Shown here piece after piece: positions 18,822 through 27,302 of a stretch of DNA of 64,000 bases. The notes beneath the pieces are model-generated. The model worked only from the letters and a program-made list of their open reading frames with translations. It was not told the origin of the DNA and did not search any database. This stretch comes from Chitinophagaceae bacterium (GTDB lineage: Bacteria > Bacteroidota > Bacteroidia > Chitinophagales > Chitinophagaceae), in contig CANCSS010000001.1 of the NCBI GenBank assembly GCA_947380905.1, positions 62,001 through 126,000 of the forward strand, given 5' to 3'. The first letter of the stretch is position 1. Each line of letters opens with the position of its first letter. A program made the translations under genes and the position numbers.

Positions 18822-19871
18822 TCAATTATTTACCAAAGTCTTTAATGTGGGAATTATTTTATCTACGCCTTCTTGAATCGGCAACAAAATAGGAATATTT
18901 AATTTTTGCTCGTACTGCTTTTGAAAAGCAAAAGCTTCTTCGGTAGTGCAATCTTCGGTATGAATACCTACTGCAATTACTTTTGATCCTAACTTTTCAA
19001 TGATTTCAATTTCTGATTCAACACTTGGTATCCTGCCCCATTTTTCATCGTGGTCAAAATATTTTCGCTTAGGTGAAAACAACAATATTACATTTTTAGC
19101 ATTCCCTGAAATCAATAATTCAATGCCACAAGGACCACTTGGATTTCTTAAGGAGGATTGACCTTCTAAGAATATAAAATCAGGTTTTTCTTCCTTCCAA
19201 CAAGTAACAATGGCGTTTTCCAATTCTCCCGATACAAAATCGTTTAAAGTAGAATCAAATATAAAACCATATTTCCCGCCTTGTAACCAACCCGTTTGTC
19301 CAGTATAAATCATCTGTGCTTTCATGCCACTGGCTTCACAAGCTTGTCTTAACATTCTTGCTGTGGTTCGTTTACCCATCGCGCAATCCATACCTATCAC
19401 GGCAATAATAGGAGCGGTCACATTATAAATATCCCCCGTCCAAAAGCTAAGCTGCTCCCTTGTTTTAGGCTTTCTTACATCAATCAATTGCACTCCCTTT
19501 TCCTTCGCCAAAGCCACTATTGCTGGTTTCTCATTTAAATATTCATGCAAACCATTCACTATCGATATACCAGCGTTGATGGCTTCTATGATAATAGTTA
19601 ACATATCGCCTGGCAATTTTCCTCCAACAGTAGCTACTCCAATTACTAAATACTGGATGTCTTTTAATGCTGCTGCGGTATTAAAATTTTCAAAGACTGG
19701 GATGTCCCTATGTTTTCCATCCAACAAAGTACCTGCATCTTGCCCTGCAGTTTCCGCACAATCAATAACCCCTTTAATGGTAAATCTTTCTGTACCTCTA
19801 ATTAAACCATGTGCCGTTTTCGCATCTAGTACTTTTAATAACCCATTGGTTAATACAATTGCATTGTTCAT
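18822..19871 (-). CDS. dgcN: DUF1611 protein, DgcN homologue (D-glutamate N-acetyltransferase type)
   Basis: A 349-residue cytoplasmic protein with an N-terminal Rossmann-like part (VIGVATVGGKLPGDM) and a C-terminal DUF1611 part carrying a P-loop-like VIGMDCAMGKRTTARML near residue 160 and FLEGQSSLRNP. DgcN of marine Pseudoalteromonas acetylates D-glutamate, after which DgcA racemises it; the gene pair defines the pathway. Here the DgcA-like gene follows at 11 bases, and an N-acyl-D-amino-acid deacylase precedes at 28 bases, so the product could be recycled to free glutamate. The exact substrate in this organism is inferred from neighbours. Confidence 0.72.
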   Translation of the reverse strand: MNNAIVLTNGLLKVLDAKTAHGLIRGTERFTIKGVIDCAETAGQDAGTLLDGKHRDIPVFENFNTAAALKDIQYLVIGVATVGGKLPGDMLTIIIEAINAGISIVNGLHEYLNEKPAIVALAKEKGVQLIDVRKPKTREQLSFWTGDIYNVTAPIIAVIGMDCAMGKRTTARMLRQACEASGMKAQMIYTGQTGWLQGGKYGFIFDSTLNDFVSGELENAIVTCWKEEKPDFIFLEGQSSLRNPSGPCGIELLISGNAKNVILLFSPKRKYFDHDEKWGRIPSVESEIEIIEKLGSKVIAVGIHTEDCTTEEAFAFQKQYEQKLNIPILLPIQEGVDKIIPTLKTLVNN

Positions 19872-19899
19872 CTTTCTACTATTATACTTTTATTTAAAT

Positions 19900-21444
19900 T
19901 TATCTTTTTATAAAAACGCCTGGATAATTCCCCGTTGCTTTTTGATTTTTATAAGTGACTTGACCATTGATCCATACCATTTCTATACCCGATGATAAAG
20001 CCCTACTGTCTTGAATGGTGGCGTTGTCTTTTACAGTAGCTGGATTAAACAATACCAAATCGGCATAATTGCCCACTGCTATCACGCCTCTATCTTTAAT
20101 GCCCAAATGTTTTGCTGATAAGCCAGTCATTTTATAAATCGCATTTTCAAGTGAAATTATTTTATCTTCTCTAACATACTTACCTAATACTCTTGTAAAT
20201 GCACCTTGTCCTCTGGGATGTCCACCGGTATTATTTCCATCAGAACAAATATTGGCATTGGGCCAGGCGATAAATGCAGCTACATCTTTTTCAATCATCG
20301 ATTTGGCAGCAATGGCCTCTACCGTTCCTTTAAAATTGGGGTTCTTTTCTTTAAAATCAGAAGCAATGGCAATCAATGCCATCAGCGTTGTAGACGGCTT
20401 TTCATTTCTCATTGCTGCAATAGCAGCAATGGTTTTACCTCTATAGGCTTCAACAGGTGCGTACTTTACCAAATAAGATTCATTCGCATCAAAAGTATGA
20501 TTCACTGCAAATTCTGCACTTACTGGATTGCTGTAATCACGGGTTGGGAATAACACTCTTAAAGTAGAATTCCAATACGTATAAGGATATACATCTGCAG
20601 TAATATTGATTCCTTCCGCTCTTGCTTTTTCTAATTTTGCGATTAATAATTTTGCAGTTCCCCAGTCATCTTTTTTAGCAAGTTTAATATGTGAAATCTG
20701 AACAGGCATTTTTGTAACTCTACCTAGTTCAATAATTTCATCAATCGCATCTGTCATTCTAATATCTTCACTTCTAATATGACTCATATACCTGGTTTTT
20801 TCTGCAGCTGCCACTTTTGCCAATTGTATCACTTCATCTTTACTAGAAAAAAAAGCTTGCTCGTATTCTAATCCAGTAGATAAACCTAAGGATCCTTTTT
20901 TCAATTCACGTTTTAAAATAATTTTCATTTTATCTATTTCCAATTGGCTAGCTTGCCTGTATACATTTTTTTCACCCATCACTTCCTCTCTCAAAGAAGA
21001 TTGTCCAGTATAAGTACCCACATTCATAGCGATAGGCTGAAATTTCATTCTTGCCGCAATCGTATCCATCGGGAAACTTTCTCCATCCTGTCCAATAATA
21101 ATAGTGGTAATACCCTGATTGTTAGTGGGTATCGCTTCTGGGTGCGTATCTAGATCACCAAAATGATGACTATGTGAATCAATAAAACCTGGTGCCAATA
21201 TCCAACCTTGTCCATCTATGATTTCTTCCCCTTTCACAGGCGTTAATGTACCTATTTGAACTATTTTTTTCCCGCTAATTCTTACCGACGCAGGTATGGC
21301 AGGCTTCCCTGTGCCATCAATTAATTGCACATGGGTAATTAATTGTGTTTTTTCTGGAGGTTGGTTTTTATTTTGAGCAGCTAATTCCAAAGACCCTGTT
21401 AAAACAAATAAGAAGGAAAAAAAATGAACCCATTTCGTTTTCAT
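19900..21444 (-). CDS. Exported N-acyl-D-amino-acid deacylase (amidohydrolase superfamily)
   Basis: A 514-residue protein with a signal peptide (cut near LELAAQ). Metal ligands H91 and H93 lie in GFIDSHSHHFGD. Further blocks are MSHIRSED, VQISHIKLAKKD and the long C-terminal HPRGQGAFTRVLGKYVRE...DRGVIAVGNYADLVLFNP region characteristic of D-aminoacylases. Position 120 is Asp (IIGQDGESF) where Alcaligenes D-aminoacylase has the zinc-binding Cys96, a variant also common in related deacylases. It should release D-amino acids from N-acyl derivatives in the periplasm. It lies 28 bases before the dgcN homologue and 56 bases after the SGLT-like transporter, fitting one salvage operon. Confidence 0.8.
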   Translation of the reverse strand: MKTKWVHFFSFLFVLTGSLELAAQNKNQPPEKTQLITHVQLIDGTGKPAIPASVRISGKKIVQIGTLTPVKGEEIIDGQGWILAPGFIDSHSHHFGDLDTHPEAIPTNNQGITTIIIGQDGESFPMDTIAARMKFQPIAMNVGTYTGQSSLREEVMGEKNVYRQASQLEIDKMKIILKRELKKGSLGLSTGLEYEQAFFSSKDEVIQLAKVAAAEKTRYMSHIRSEDIRMTDAIDEIIELGRVTKMPVQISHIKLAKKDDWGTAKLLIAKLEKARAEGINITADVYPYTYWNSTLRVLFPTRDYSNPVSAEFAVNHTFDANESYLVKYAPVEAYRGKTIAAIAAMRNEKPSTTLMALIAIASDFKEKNPNFKGTVEAIAAKSMIEKDVAAFIAWPNANICSDGNNTGGHPRGQGAFTRVLGKYVREDKIISLENAIYKMTGLSAKHLGIKDRGVIAVGNYADLVLFNPATVKDNATIQDSRALSSGIEMVWINGQVTYKNQKATGNYPGVFIKR

Positions 21445-21499
21445 GTGATGCCATTTTAGTAAACCACTTTGCGTAGTTTTTTTTACAAAAAATTAAGTC

Positions 21500-23206
21500 T
21501 TACCAAAATCGAATATACATTGCAGCTACCAAACCCAATACAATAATGATCATGGCCAAATGCTCATTGGATAATTTATACCTGGTGGTATCTTCTACTA
21601 AATCATTTTCGTGTGTTTGTCCTTTGGTATCTATAAAACTAACCAATACCATGGTAATCATCGTAAAGGCGAATACCAATCCCATCTGAATTAGATAAGG
21701 AATTTCAAATCCACCATGACCATTAGAATAAGCCGTATATAAAATGGTTTCATGTCCTGCCCATCCCACAATAAGCTTATCAAATACAATAGATAAGATT
21801 ACCCCTACAATGATGCCAGTAATGGCCGCTTTTGATGTTGCTTTTTTCCAAAAGAAACCAAGTAAAAAAACCGGGAAGATAGCAGGTGATATATAACCGG
21901 TATATTTTTGTATAAATTCAAAACCTCCTTTGCCTCCAATACCCAATGCATCTTGCCAATTAATAACAATGGCAATAATTAAAGAAACTATAATCATAAT
22001 GCGTCCTGTTGCAACTATTTTATGATCGGACGCGGCTCTATTAATATATTTTTTATAAATATCTAAAGAATAAATGGTTGAAATACTATTGGCTTTGCCT
22101 GCTAATGATGCCACAATCGCAGCTGTCAAAGCCGCCATGGACAAGCCTTTTAAGCCAATGGGTAAAAATCCAACCACAGAAGAGTAGGCATTGTCTTGAT
22201 TCAAAGCGCCATTGCTTAACATTTGTTGTTGCAACTCCCCATTTTGATGCAATACATAAGCAGCAATACCTGGCAACACGACTAATATAGGCATCAATAA
22301 TTTTAAAAAGGCTGCAAATAAAATTCCAGTTCTTGCTGTTTTTAAATCGGCGCCCAATGCTCTTTGTGTTATGTATTGATTGCAACCCCAATAATTTAAA
22401 TTGGCTATCCACATACCCGCAGCCATCATCGCCAACCCTGGCAAACTTGAATAATCATCAATTTGTTTTTGAGTAGCCCCTGTTGTTGGTTTGTCAAAAA
22501 TCATTTTAAAATGATCTGGCGCAACTTTTAATAAATGATTGAACCCTGCAAGCGCATTGCTTCCATAACCAAATTTTTCTCCTACGACTGTTAAGGCAAT
22601 ATAAGAAGTAATTAATCCTCCTATGGTTAAAACTATTACTTGAATAACATCGGTATAACCAATTACTTTCATTCCTCCTAAGGTGATAAATAACGCAAAG
22701 ACTGCCAAGCCTATCATGATTAAATGAAAATTGGCTCCCCCTGTTAAATTATTAATGGCTATGGCTCCTAAATATAAAATAGAAGTTAGATTCACAAATA
22801 TGTATAAGAACAACCAAAATATTGCCATGATCATTGCTACCGTTTCATTGTACCTCGTTTTTAAAAATTGAGGCATGGTATAAATTCTGTTTTTTAAATA
22901 GACTGGCATAAAAAATACTGCCACTACCACCAAAGAAACAGCTGCTATCCACTCATAGGCAGAAATGGCGATGCCCAATCTAAATCCATTCCCACTCATT
23001 CCTATAAATTGTTCGGCAGATATATTGGAAGCAATCAAAGACGCCCCTATCGCCCACCAGGTCAATTGACCTTCTGCTAAAAAGAAATCGGTCGAATTTG
23101 CAGTGGCTGATTTTTTTCTTTTATATATCCAAAACCCATAACTGGCTATGATCAAAAAATACAGGATAAAAACAAGGTAATCATAGGTTTGAAGTCCTTT
23201 TGGCAT
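21500..23206 (-). CDS. SGLT-like sodium:solute symporter (SSS family)
   Basis: A 568-residue inner-membrane protein with about fourteen helices. The SGLT-type motif SNISAEQFIGMSGNGFRLG and the later NYWGCNQYITQRALGA are characteristic of the vSGLT/animal SGLT branch, which couples sodium to sugars or other small organics. The position at the head of the N-acyl-D-amino-acid deacylase/dgcN/dgcA group suggests the imported solute could be an N-acyl amino acid, amino sugar or muropeptide fragment; that is inference. Only 90 bases, including a terminator, separate its start from the end of the redox operon, so its promoter must lie in or beside that terminator. Confidence 0.84.
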   Translation of the reverse strand: MPKGLQTYDYLVFILYFLIIASYGFWIYKRKKSATANSTDFFLAEGQLTWWAIGASLIASNISAEQFIGMSGNGFRLGIAISAYEWIAAVSLVVVAVFFMPVYLKNRIYTMPQFLKTRYNETVAMIMAIFWLFLYIFVNLTSILYLGAIAINNLTGGANFHLIMIGLAVFALFITLGGMKVIGYTDVIQVIVLTIGGLITSYIALTVVGEKFGYGSNALAGFNHLLKVAPDHFKMIFDKPTTGATQKQIDDYSSLPGLAMMAAGMWIANLNYWGCNQYITQRALGADLKTARTGILFAAFLKLLMPILVVLPGIAAYVLHQNGELQQQMLSNGALNQDNAYSSVVGFLPIGLKGLSMAALTAAIVASLAGKANSISTIYSLDIYKKYINRAASDHKIVATGRIMIIVSLIIAIVINWQDALGIGGKGGFEFIQKYTGYISPAIFPVFLLGFFWKKATSKAAITGIIVGVILSIVFDKLIVGWAGHETILYTAYSNGHGGFEIPYLIQMGLVFAFTMITMVLVSFIDTKGQTHENDLVEDTTRYKLSNEHLAMIIIVLGLVAAMYIRFW

Positions 23207-23245
23207 AGTCGTTAGGTTTTGGTCTTAAATTTAGGTCAATTACTC

Positions 23246-23277
23246 AAAAAGGCACCCTTTTGGAGTGCCTTTTTTTA
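23246..23277 (-). terminator. Rho-independent terminator of redox operon 1
   Basis: A hairpin with arms GGCACCC and GGAGTGCC around a TTTT loop, with T-runs on both outer sides. Read on the minus strand it stands about 20 bases after the stop of the 23297-24163 gene and ends the NrfD operon just before the symporter gene. Confidence 0.75.
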
Positions 23278-23296
23278 TCAAAACCAAACCTCGATT

Positions 23297-24163
23297 CTAT
23301 TCCAAACCTAGTTTAACAATTTTCTTTATTAGTAATACTAAATAAATAATGACCACCCATACCGCAGCAATGATGCCATAAGCCAAAAACTCTAACCAGA
23401 AAGGAGAATGCCCTCTTCGTGCAAACAAACTGCGATGATTGTAATTAGTAGTATATACCAATGGCTTTCCCCATGGTACAATTGTCTCAGCAATAATATT
23501 GCCATAAGCATCATTGTCAATCACATTGGCAACTATAATCAAATTGCCTTTATTGTCTCCTGGTAAATTTTCTCTTTTGAATTCCGCTGTCACTGCCCCA
23601 GCTGTATCAGTAGTATAGGTAGCCGTTTCATTTACATTTAAATTCCCGTCCAACCTTTTTACTGTAAGCACCATTTCCACACCAGCCGTTGGTTTCCAAA
23701 TAGAATCTGTCAAAACAAATAATTTTGCATTAACTATTTTCCCATCTGCCGTATCCATTTTTATTTTTGCTTTTGTTATAGCAATTTCGCCTCTAGCCTC
23801 TTCATACAATTTACTTTCAGCACTGATTGCAACAAAACTTTGATTGGCCGACTTGGTCCATGCTGTTTTTGCAGTTGCAGGTATTAATAATAAAAACTCA
23901 CCTCTTTCGCTTGTAGTACCCGTCCCAATAAAATTATTTTTATCGTTTTCATTGTTGATATATACTTTAACTGGAATGTTTCCAATTTTTTGAAATTTAC
24001 CATCCACTTTAGACTTGGCTTGAATAACTAAATGCTGAGAAATATTATTGTCATTGTAATATTTTACGCCAAGCACCAAAGTCTTTTTTTCTATGGCTTG
24101 TGCATTTGAAAATGTTGGTATTAAACCGAATAGTAATAAACTTATTTTAAAAATGTTTTTCAT
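23297..24163 (-). CDS. Exported, C-terminally anchored protein of the NrfD operon
   Basis: A 288-residue protein with a signal peptide (cut near FSNAQA), about 230 residues of beta-rich, Ig-like extracytoplasmic sequence and one C-terminal helix (about 258-280, FLAYGIIAAVWVVIIYLVLLI) with a short basic tail. I do not recognise a named domain and there are no heme or cysteine motifs. The ATG overlaps the end of the NrfD gene by 17 bases, strong evidence of coupled translation and a role as an accessory or assembly subunit of the same membrane complex. It is the last gene of the unit, followed by a terminator. Confidence 0.68.
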   Translation of the reverse strand: MKNIFKISLLLFGLIPTFSNAQAIEKKTLVLGVKYYNDNNISQHLVIQAKSKVDGKFQKIGNIPVKVYINNENDKNNFIGTGTTSERGEFLLLIPATAKTAWTKSANQSFVAISAESKLYEEARGEIAITKAKIKMDTADGKIVNAKLFVLTDSIWKPTAGVEMVLTVKRLDGNLNVNETATYTTDTAGAVTAEFKRENLPGDNKGNLIIVANVIDNDAYGNIIAETIVPWGKPLVYTTNYNHRSLFARRGHSPFWLEFLAYGIIAAVWVVIIYLVLLIKKIVKLGLE

Positions 24164-25463
24164 TCTCTTGGCTTTCTGTTTCTAAAATGGTTTCATGAAT
24201 GGGAATAATGGGAAATATTCTGGCAAAAAAAGTAATGACTAATAATGCACCTGCTAAAGAGCCGCCAGCAATGGCCCACTCTTCCCAAGTTGGAATATAA
24301 TGATGATAATTGGCAGGCACATCGTGCATGGGCAAGAAAGGGTGTAATAAGGTTGGCGTTACAATTAAAAACCTTTTAAACCATGATCCCACCACTACCA
24401 AAACTCCAGCAATGAATGCAGGCAATGGTTTTCTGCCTTTCTTAAATAACAATATAAAGATGGGAATAAACATCGCTGTAAAAATGGCAAACCAAAATAT
24501 AGGCGCAAATTCTCCAGTAAACAATCCCAATAAATGTTCTTCTTCTGATTTTTTCATTTTAAAAGCAGGCACTAAAAATTCATTCACATTAAAATACAAA
24601 TACAGCAATGCCAACATCACCAATACCTTTCCCATTCTATCAAAATGATCATCTGTAATGTATTTTTCGAGCTTATAGTGTTTTCTAAAAATATACATGG
24701 CCACCACTACTCCGCCAGCCCCTACTAAAAAAGCGCCTGAAATAAAATATGCACCAAAGTTGGTGCTGTCCCAACCTGGTCTGTAAGTAGTAGCAAACAA
24801 CCAAGATGTGACGGTATGAATAGAGAAGGCAACGGGTATAATAGCAATGGCTAATATATTAATAGCCTTATCGGTAATTTTAAATTGTGCATGTTTGTCT
24901 TTCCAATAGGAACCTAAAAAAACATATAATTTTTGCAACCACTTTCCGTTCCTTTCTTTAAATGCAATAAGAATTTTCAAATCTGGTAGCAAAGGGAAAT
25001 ACAATAACAATAAACTAATAAAGAAATAGGTAGTAATTACAATTACATCCCAAATAATGGGAGACTGTAAACGTCCATGTAAAAAAAGATTGTAAAACCT
25101 CTCTGGGCGTCCCATATCTACAATAATAATCAAAGAAGCAAATGTAATAGCAGACACCGCAATAATTTCTGCAATTCTAGTAAGTGGTGTACTCCACTTA
25201 ACATTGGTTAATCTTAACACAGCAGTAATTAAAGAGCCTACCAAACTGATGGCTACAAAAAATACGAAGTTGGAAATGTATATCCCCCATGAAACATAAT
25301 CTCGCATAGCAGTTACTTCTAGCCCATAATACAATTGGCGACCATATGCAAAAGCACCTAAGGCACATACGGCAATTAAACTTGCTACCCAAATTCGTCC
25401 AAGCTTACCAAATTTCTGTGGTAATAAATCTTCGATAATTTGATTTTCTTTTAACTTATCCAC
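24147..25463 (-). CDS. NrfD/PsrC-family quinone-interacting membrane subunit
   Basis: A 438-residue integral membrane protein with about ten helices. The N-terminal LPQKFGKLGRIWVASLIAV, the loop DMGRPERFYNLFLHGRLQSP and the later WDSTNFGAYFISGAFLVGAGG are typical of the NrfD family, which exchanges electrons with quinols in the inner membrane. The start codon is GTG at 25463; I see no better ATG. It follows the Fe-S protein gene by 43 bases and overlaps the next gene by 17. In known complexes NrfD and the Fe-S subunit serve a molybdopterin enzyme or alternative complex III; neither is encoded here. Confidence 0.82.
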   Translation of the reverse strand: MDKLKENQIIEDLLPQKFGKLGRIWVASLIAVCALGAFAYGRQLYYGLEVTAMRDYVSWGIYISNFVFFVAISLVGSLITAVLRLTNVKWSTPLTRIAEIIAVSAITFASLIIIVDMGRPERFYNLFLHGRLQSPIIWDVIVITTYFFISLLLLYFPLLPDLKILIAFKERNGKWLQKLYVFLGSYWKDKHAQFKITDKAINILAIAIIPVAFSIHTVTSWLFATTYRPGWDSTNFGAYFISGAFLVGAGGVVVAMYIFRKHYKLEKYITDDHFDRMGKVLVMLALLYLYFNVNEFLVPAFKMKKSEEEHLLGLFTGEFAPIFWFAIFTAMFIPIFILLFKKGRKPLPAFIAGVLVVVGSWFKRFLIVTPTLLHPFLPMHDVPANYHHYIPTWEEWAIAGGSLAGALLVITFFARIFPIIPIHETILETESQENEKHF

Positions 25464-25506
25464 TTTGAATAATTTTAATATAACTTAATGCTTACCTACT
25501 CAAACT

Positions 25507-26415
25507 TTATTGCCCTTTTTCTTTTTCAAAAGGAAAATTTCTATTTACTGGTGGCAAATAATAAACACTCGGCTTAGTTCCCAAATCCTCCATTAATCTA
25601 TAACCAGCTTTGTCTTTTATTAAATCACTAAATCTAAAAGTTTCTGCACCATTGGTAACCGTATCTTCTAATAAATCACCAAACATAAATACACCATTGG
25701 GACAAGCCGAAACGCAATGTGGCAAATTGCCTTGACGCACCATATCTGGACAAAAATCACATTTGCCTACCGTACCTTTCTTTTGAGGAACACTTGTTTC
25801 ACAGGAATAAGGTTTTTCTGCAATTTCTTTTTCTAAAACAGGCTGTTCCCAATTAAAAACCCGAGTGGAATAAGGGCATGCCGCCATGCAAAAACGACAA
25901 CCTATACATCTATCACTATCAATTAATACAATCCCGTCTTTTCTTTTAAAAGTAGCATCCACAGGACATACTTTCACACAAGGTGGCTCATCGCAATGCA
26001 TACAAGTAGTGGGTTGCCAATAGGGTGCTGTATGCTCTGCTTCCTGCATGGGATATACCTTTATCCAGTTTTGTCCTGGATGTATATGGTGCATGTGATT
26101 ACAAGCAGTCTGACATTTTTTGACACTTTTACATCTTGACAAATCAATGACCATTACAAATTTCTTACCCGTAATACCTTCTCTTGCTTCGGTATTCATT
26201 ACCGCTGGCAATTCAGGTACAGGTTTTAAAAATGCTTTGTCTACTTCAATTATTTCTCCATCTACCGATAACAATTTTACCATTTCTCCCGAAGGTTTTA
26301 CATCAGGTAGCTCTTCGGCTGTAAATGGATTTTTTGTAGCACAGCCTACCAAAGAAGCACTTGCTATTAATGAAGTCGCTAAAAAATCTCTTCTTGAATT
26401 TTGATTTGTTTTCAT
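25507..26415 (-). CDS. Tat-exported Fe-S cluster protein (four-cluster ferredoxin subunit)
   Basis: A 302-residue electron-transfer subunit with a Tat-type leader (SRRDFLATS) ending in a lipobox-like LVGC, so it is probably a membrane-attached periplasmic lipoprotein. Four cysteine groups follow: RCKSVKKCQTAC, CMHCDEPPCVKVCP, CIGCRFCMAACP and CDFC...CVSACP. The first lacks one expected ligand: C95, V98, C101, C105, so that cluster is probably altered. It resembles the beta subunit of DMSO-reductase-type complexes and is encoded next to NrfD. A segment before the clusters (VKLLSVDGEIIEVD) is also found in the small protein encoded upstream. Confidence 0.83.
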   Translation of the reverse strand: MKTNQNSRRDFLATSLIASASLVGCATKNPFTAEELPDVKPSGEMVKLLSVDGEIIEVDKAFLKPVPELPAVMNTEAREGITGKKFVMVIDLSRCKSVKKCQTACNHMHHIHPGQNWIKVYPMQEAEHTAPYWQPTTCMHCDEPPCVKVCPVDATFKRKDGIVLIDSDRCIGCRFCMAACPYSTRVFNWEQPVLEKEIAEKPYSCETSVPQKKGTVGKCDFCPDMVRQGNLPHCVSACPNGVFMFGDLLEDTVTNGAETFRFSDLIKDKAGYRLMEDLGTKPSVYYLPPVNRNFPFEKEKGQ

Positions 26416-26430
26416 TCAACTATTTTTTGA

Positions 26431-26703
26431 TTACAGTTCTTTTTTTACCCAAGACTGTAACTGCTTATTAGATATTTTTTCTTTCCCCATATTTATTTTT
26501 GACGCATCTACTTCTACTAGGGTGCCATCCTGCGTTAAAAATTTTATTGTCTTTAGGCCTTTTTCAGGAGCACAGCTAATAACTTCTTTCTTTTTATTGA
26601 ACCAGCCAAATTTCAAAATGGGAAATAAACTTAAAACGCCCAGCCCTGCGATTAATTTTCTTCTTATTGCAGTTTCTTTTGGTATAGGATAATGCTCTGA
26701 CAT
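26431..26703 (-). CDS. Small membrane-anchored or exported protein of the redox operon
   Basis: A 90-residue protein with a basic, twin-arginine-like start (AIRRKLIAGLGVLSLFPILKF) that could be a signal anchor, then a short soluble part. The part TIKFLTQDGTLVEVD is clearly similar to VKLLSVDGEIIEVD in the Fe-S subunit encoded next, suggesting a shared docking or assembly element. No cofactor motif is present; a single cysteine lies just after the helix. It sits between the cytochrome c gene (21 bases) and the Fe-S gene (15 bases). I know no named family for it. Confidence 0.68.
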   Translation of the reverse strand: MSEHYPIPKETAIRRKLIAGLGVLSLFPILKFGWFNKKKEVISCAPEKGLKTIKFLTQDGTLVEVDASKINMGKEKISNKQLQSWVKKEL

Positions 26704-26724
26704 AAAATTTGTTATAATGGTTGA

Positions 26725-27123
26725 CTATTTTTTTAGGGTGCGCATGTAATTCACCAAATTCCAAATGTCTTCTTGATCTGGTATTTTCTTTTTGAAACTT
26801 GGCATGTCCCCTCTTCCTTCAGATGATTTAAAAAATAAAGCCCCATCGGATTGGCCTTGAACTGCTGCTTTGCTAAAATCGGGTGGAGTGGTTTCTAATT
26901 GTGCGGCTTTACTGCCATCACCTAAACCTGTTTTACCATGACAAGAGGAGCAATGTTGCCCCCATAATACTTTTCCAGCAGCCACAGATGCTGCATCAGA
27001 TTTAACCGCATTGGCAGTTTTAGCAGCCTTATCAGGAACTACCCATGGTTTATTTTGTAATAAAGTGAAACTTGCACTTGTAATAAATACAATGAGTAAA
27101 GTTAGGATTGGAATTTTTTTCAT
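26725..27123 (-). CDS. Mono-heme c-type cytochrome
   Basis: A 132-residue exported class I cytochrome c. A signal peptide is followed by a linker and the heme motif CSSCH in WGQHCSSCHGKTGLGDG; the likely axial methionine lies in GRGDMPSFKKKI and the C-terminal helix is IWNLVNYMRTL. It would carry electrons in the periplasm to or from the NrfD/Fe-S complex encoded downstream. It is the first gene of the unit, with a CRP/FNR-like dyad 84 bases upstream. Confidence 0.87.
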   Translation of the reverse strand: MKKIPILTLLIVFITSASFTLLQNKPWVVPDKAAKTANAVKSDAASVAAGKVLWGQHCSSCHGKTGLGDGSKAAQLETTPPDFSKAAVQGQSDGALFFKSSEGRGDMPSFKKKIPDQEDIWNLVNYMRTLKK

Positions 27124-27206
27124 TTGGTTACAATTTTTTGTTTTGAATAGGATACAAAGTTGGTTTGATAAATGTTTGTGTTAAATGATGCCTATCAGCA
27201 GAAATT

Positions 27207-27220
27207 ATGACTTTGGTCAT
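27207..27220. promoter_or_regulatory. CRP/FNR-like dyad operator
   Basis: The perfect inverted repeat ATGAC-N4-GTCAT lies 84 bases upstream of the cytochrome c start. Nearly the same element (ATGAC-N4-GTCAC) lies at 30104-30117 before the other redox unit. The geometry matches operators of CRP/FNR/DNR-family regulators (five-base arms, four-base spacer). No regulator gene of that family is in the window. Confidence 0.5.
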
Positions 27221-27250
27221 ATTATCGAATTAGGAAAAATGGCCTAAAAT

Positions 27251-27290
27251 AAGAACGCCTGCCATTGCAAAAGAAGGGCAGGCGCTTTTC
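27251..27290 (-). terminator. Terminator after the DUF5777 gene
   Basis: An eight-pair GC-rich hairpin with arms CGCCTGCC (27256-27263) and GGCAGGCG (27277-27284). On the minus strand it is followed by TTCTTATTTT. It lies just after the stop of the DUF5777 gene and separates the two redox transcription units. Confidence 0.75.
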
Positions 27291-27302
27291 CTTAACACGC
27301 TA

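Noticed and set aside
20206-20553. Plus-strand 115-codon frame inside the D-aminoacylase gene
   Set aside because: It is cysteine- and serine-rich noise opposite a strongly conserved gene; no motif or start signal supports it.
24147-25463. NrfD protein taken as evidence of nitrite reduction
   Set aside because: NrfD is a family name for many quinone-linked complexes; no pentaheme NrfA or other nitrite enzyme is present.
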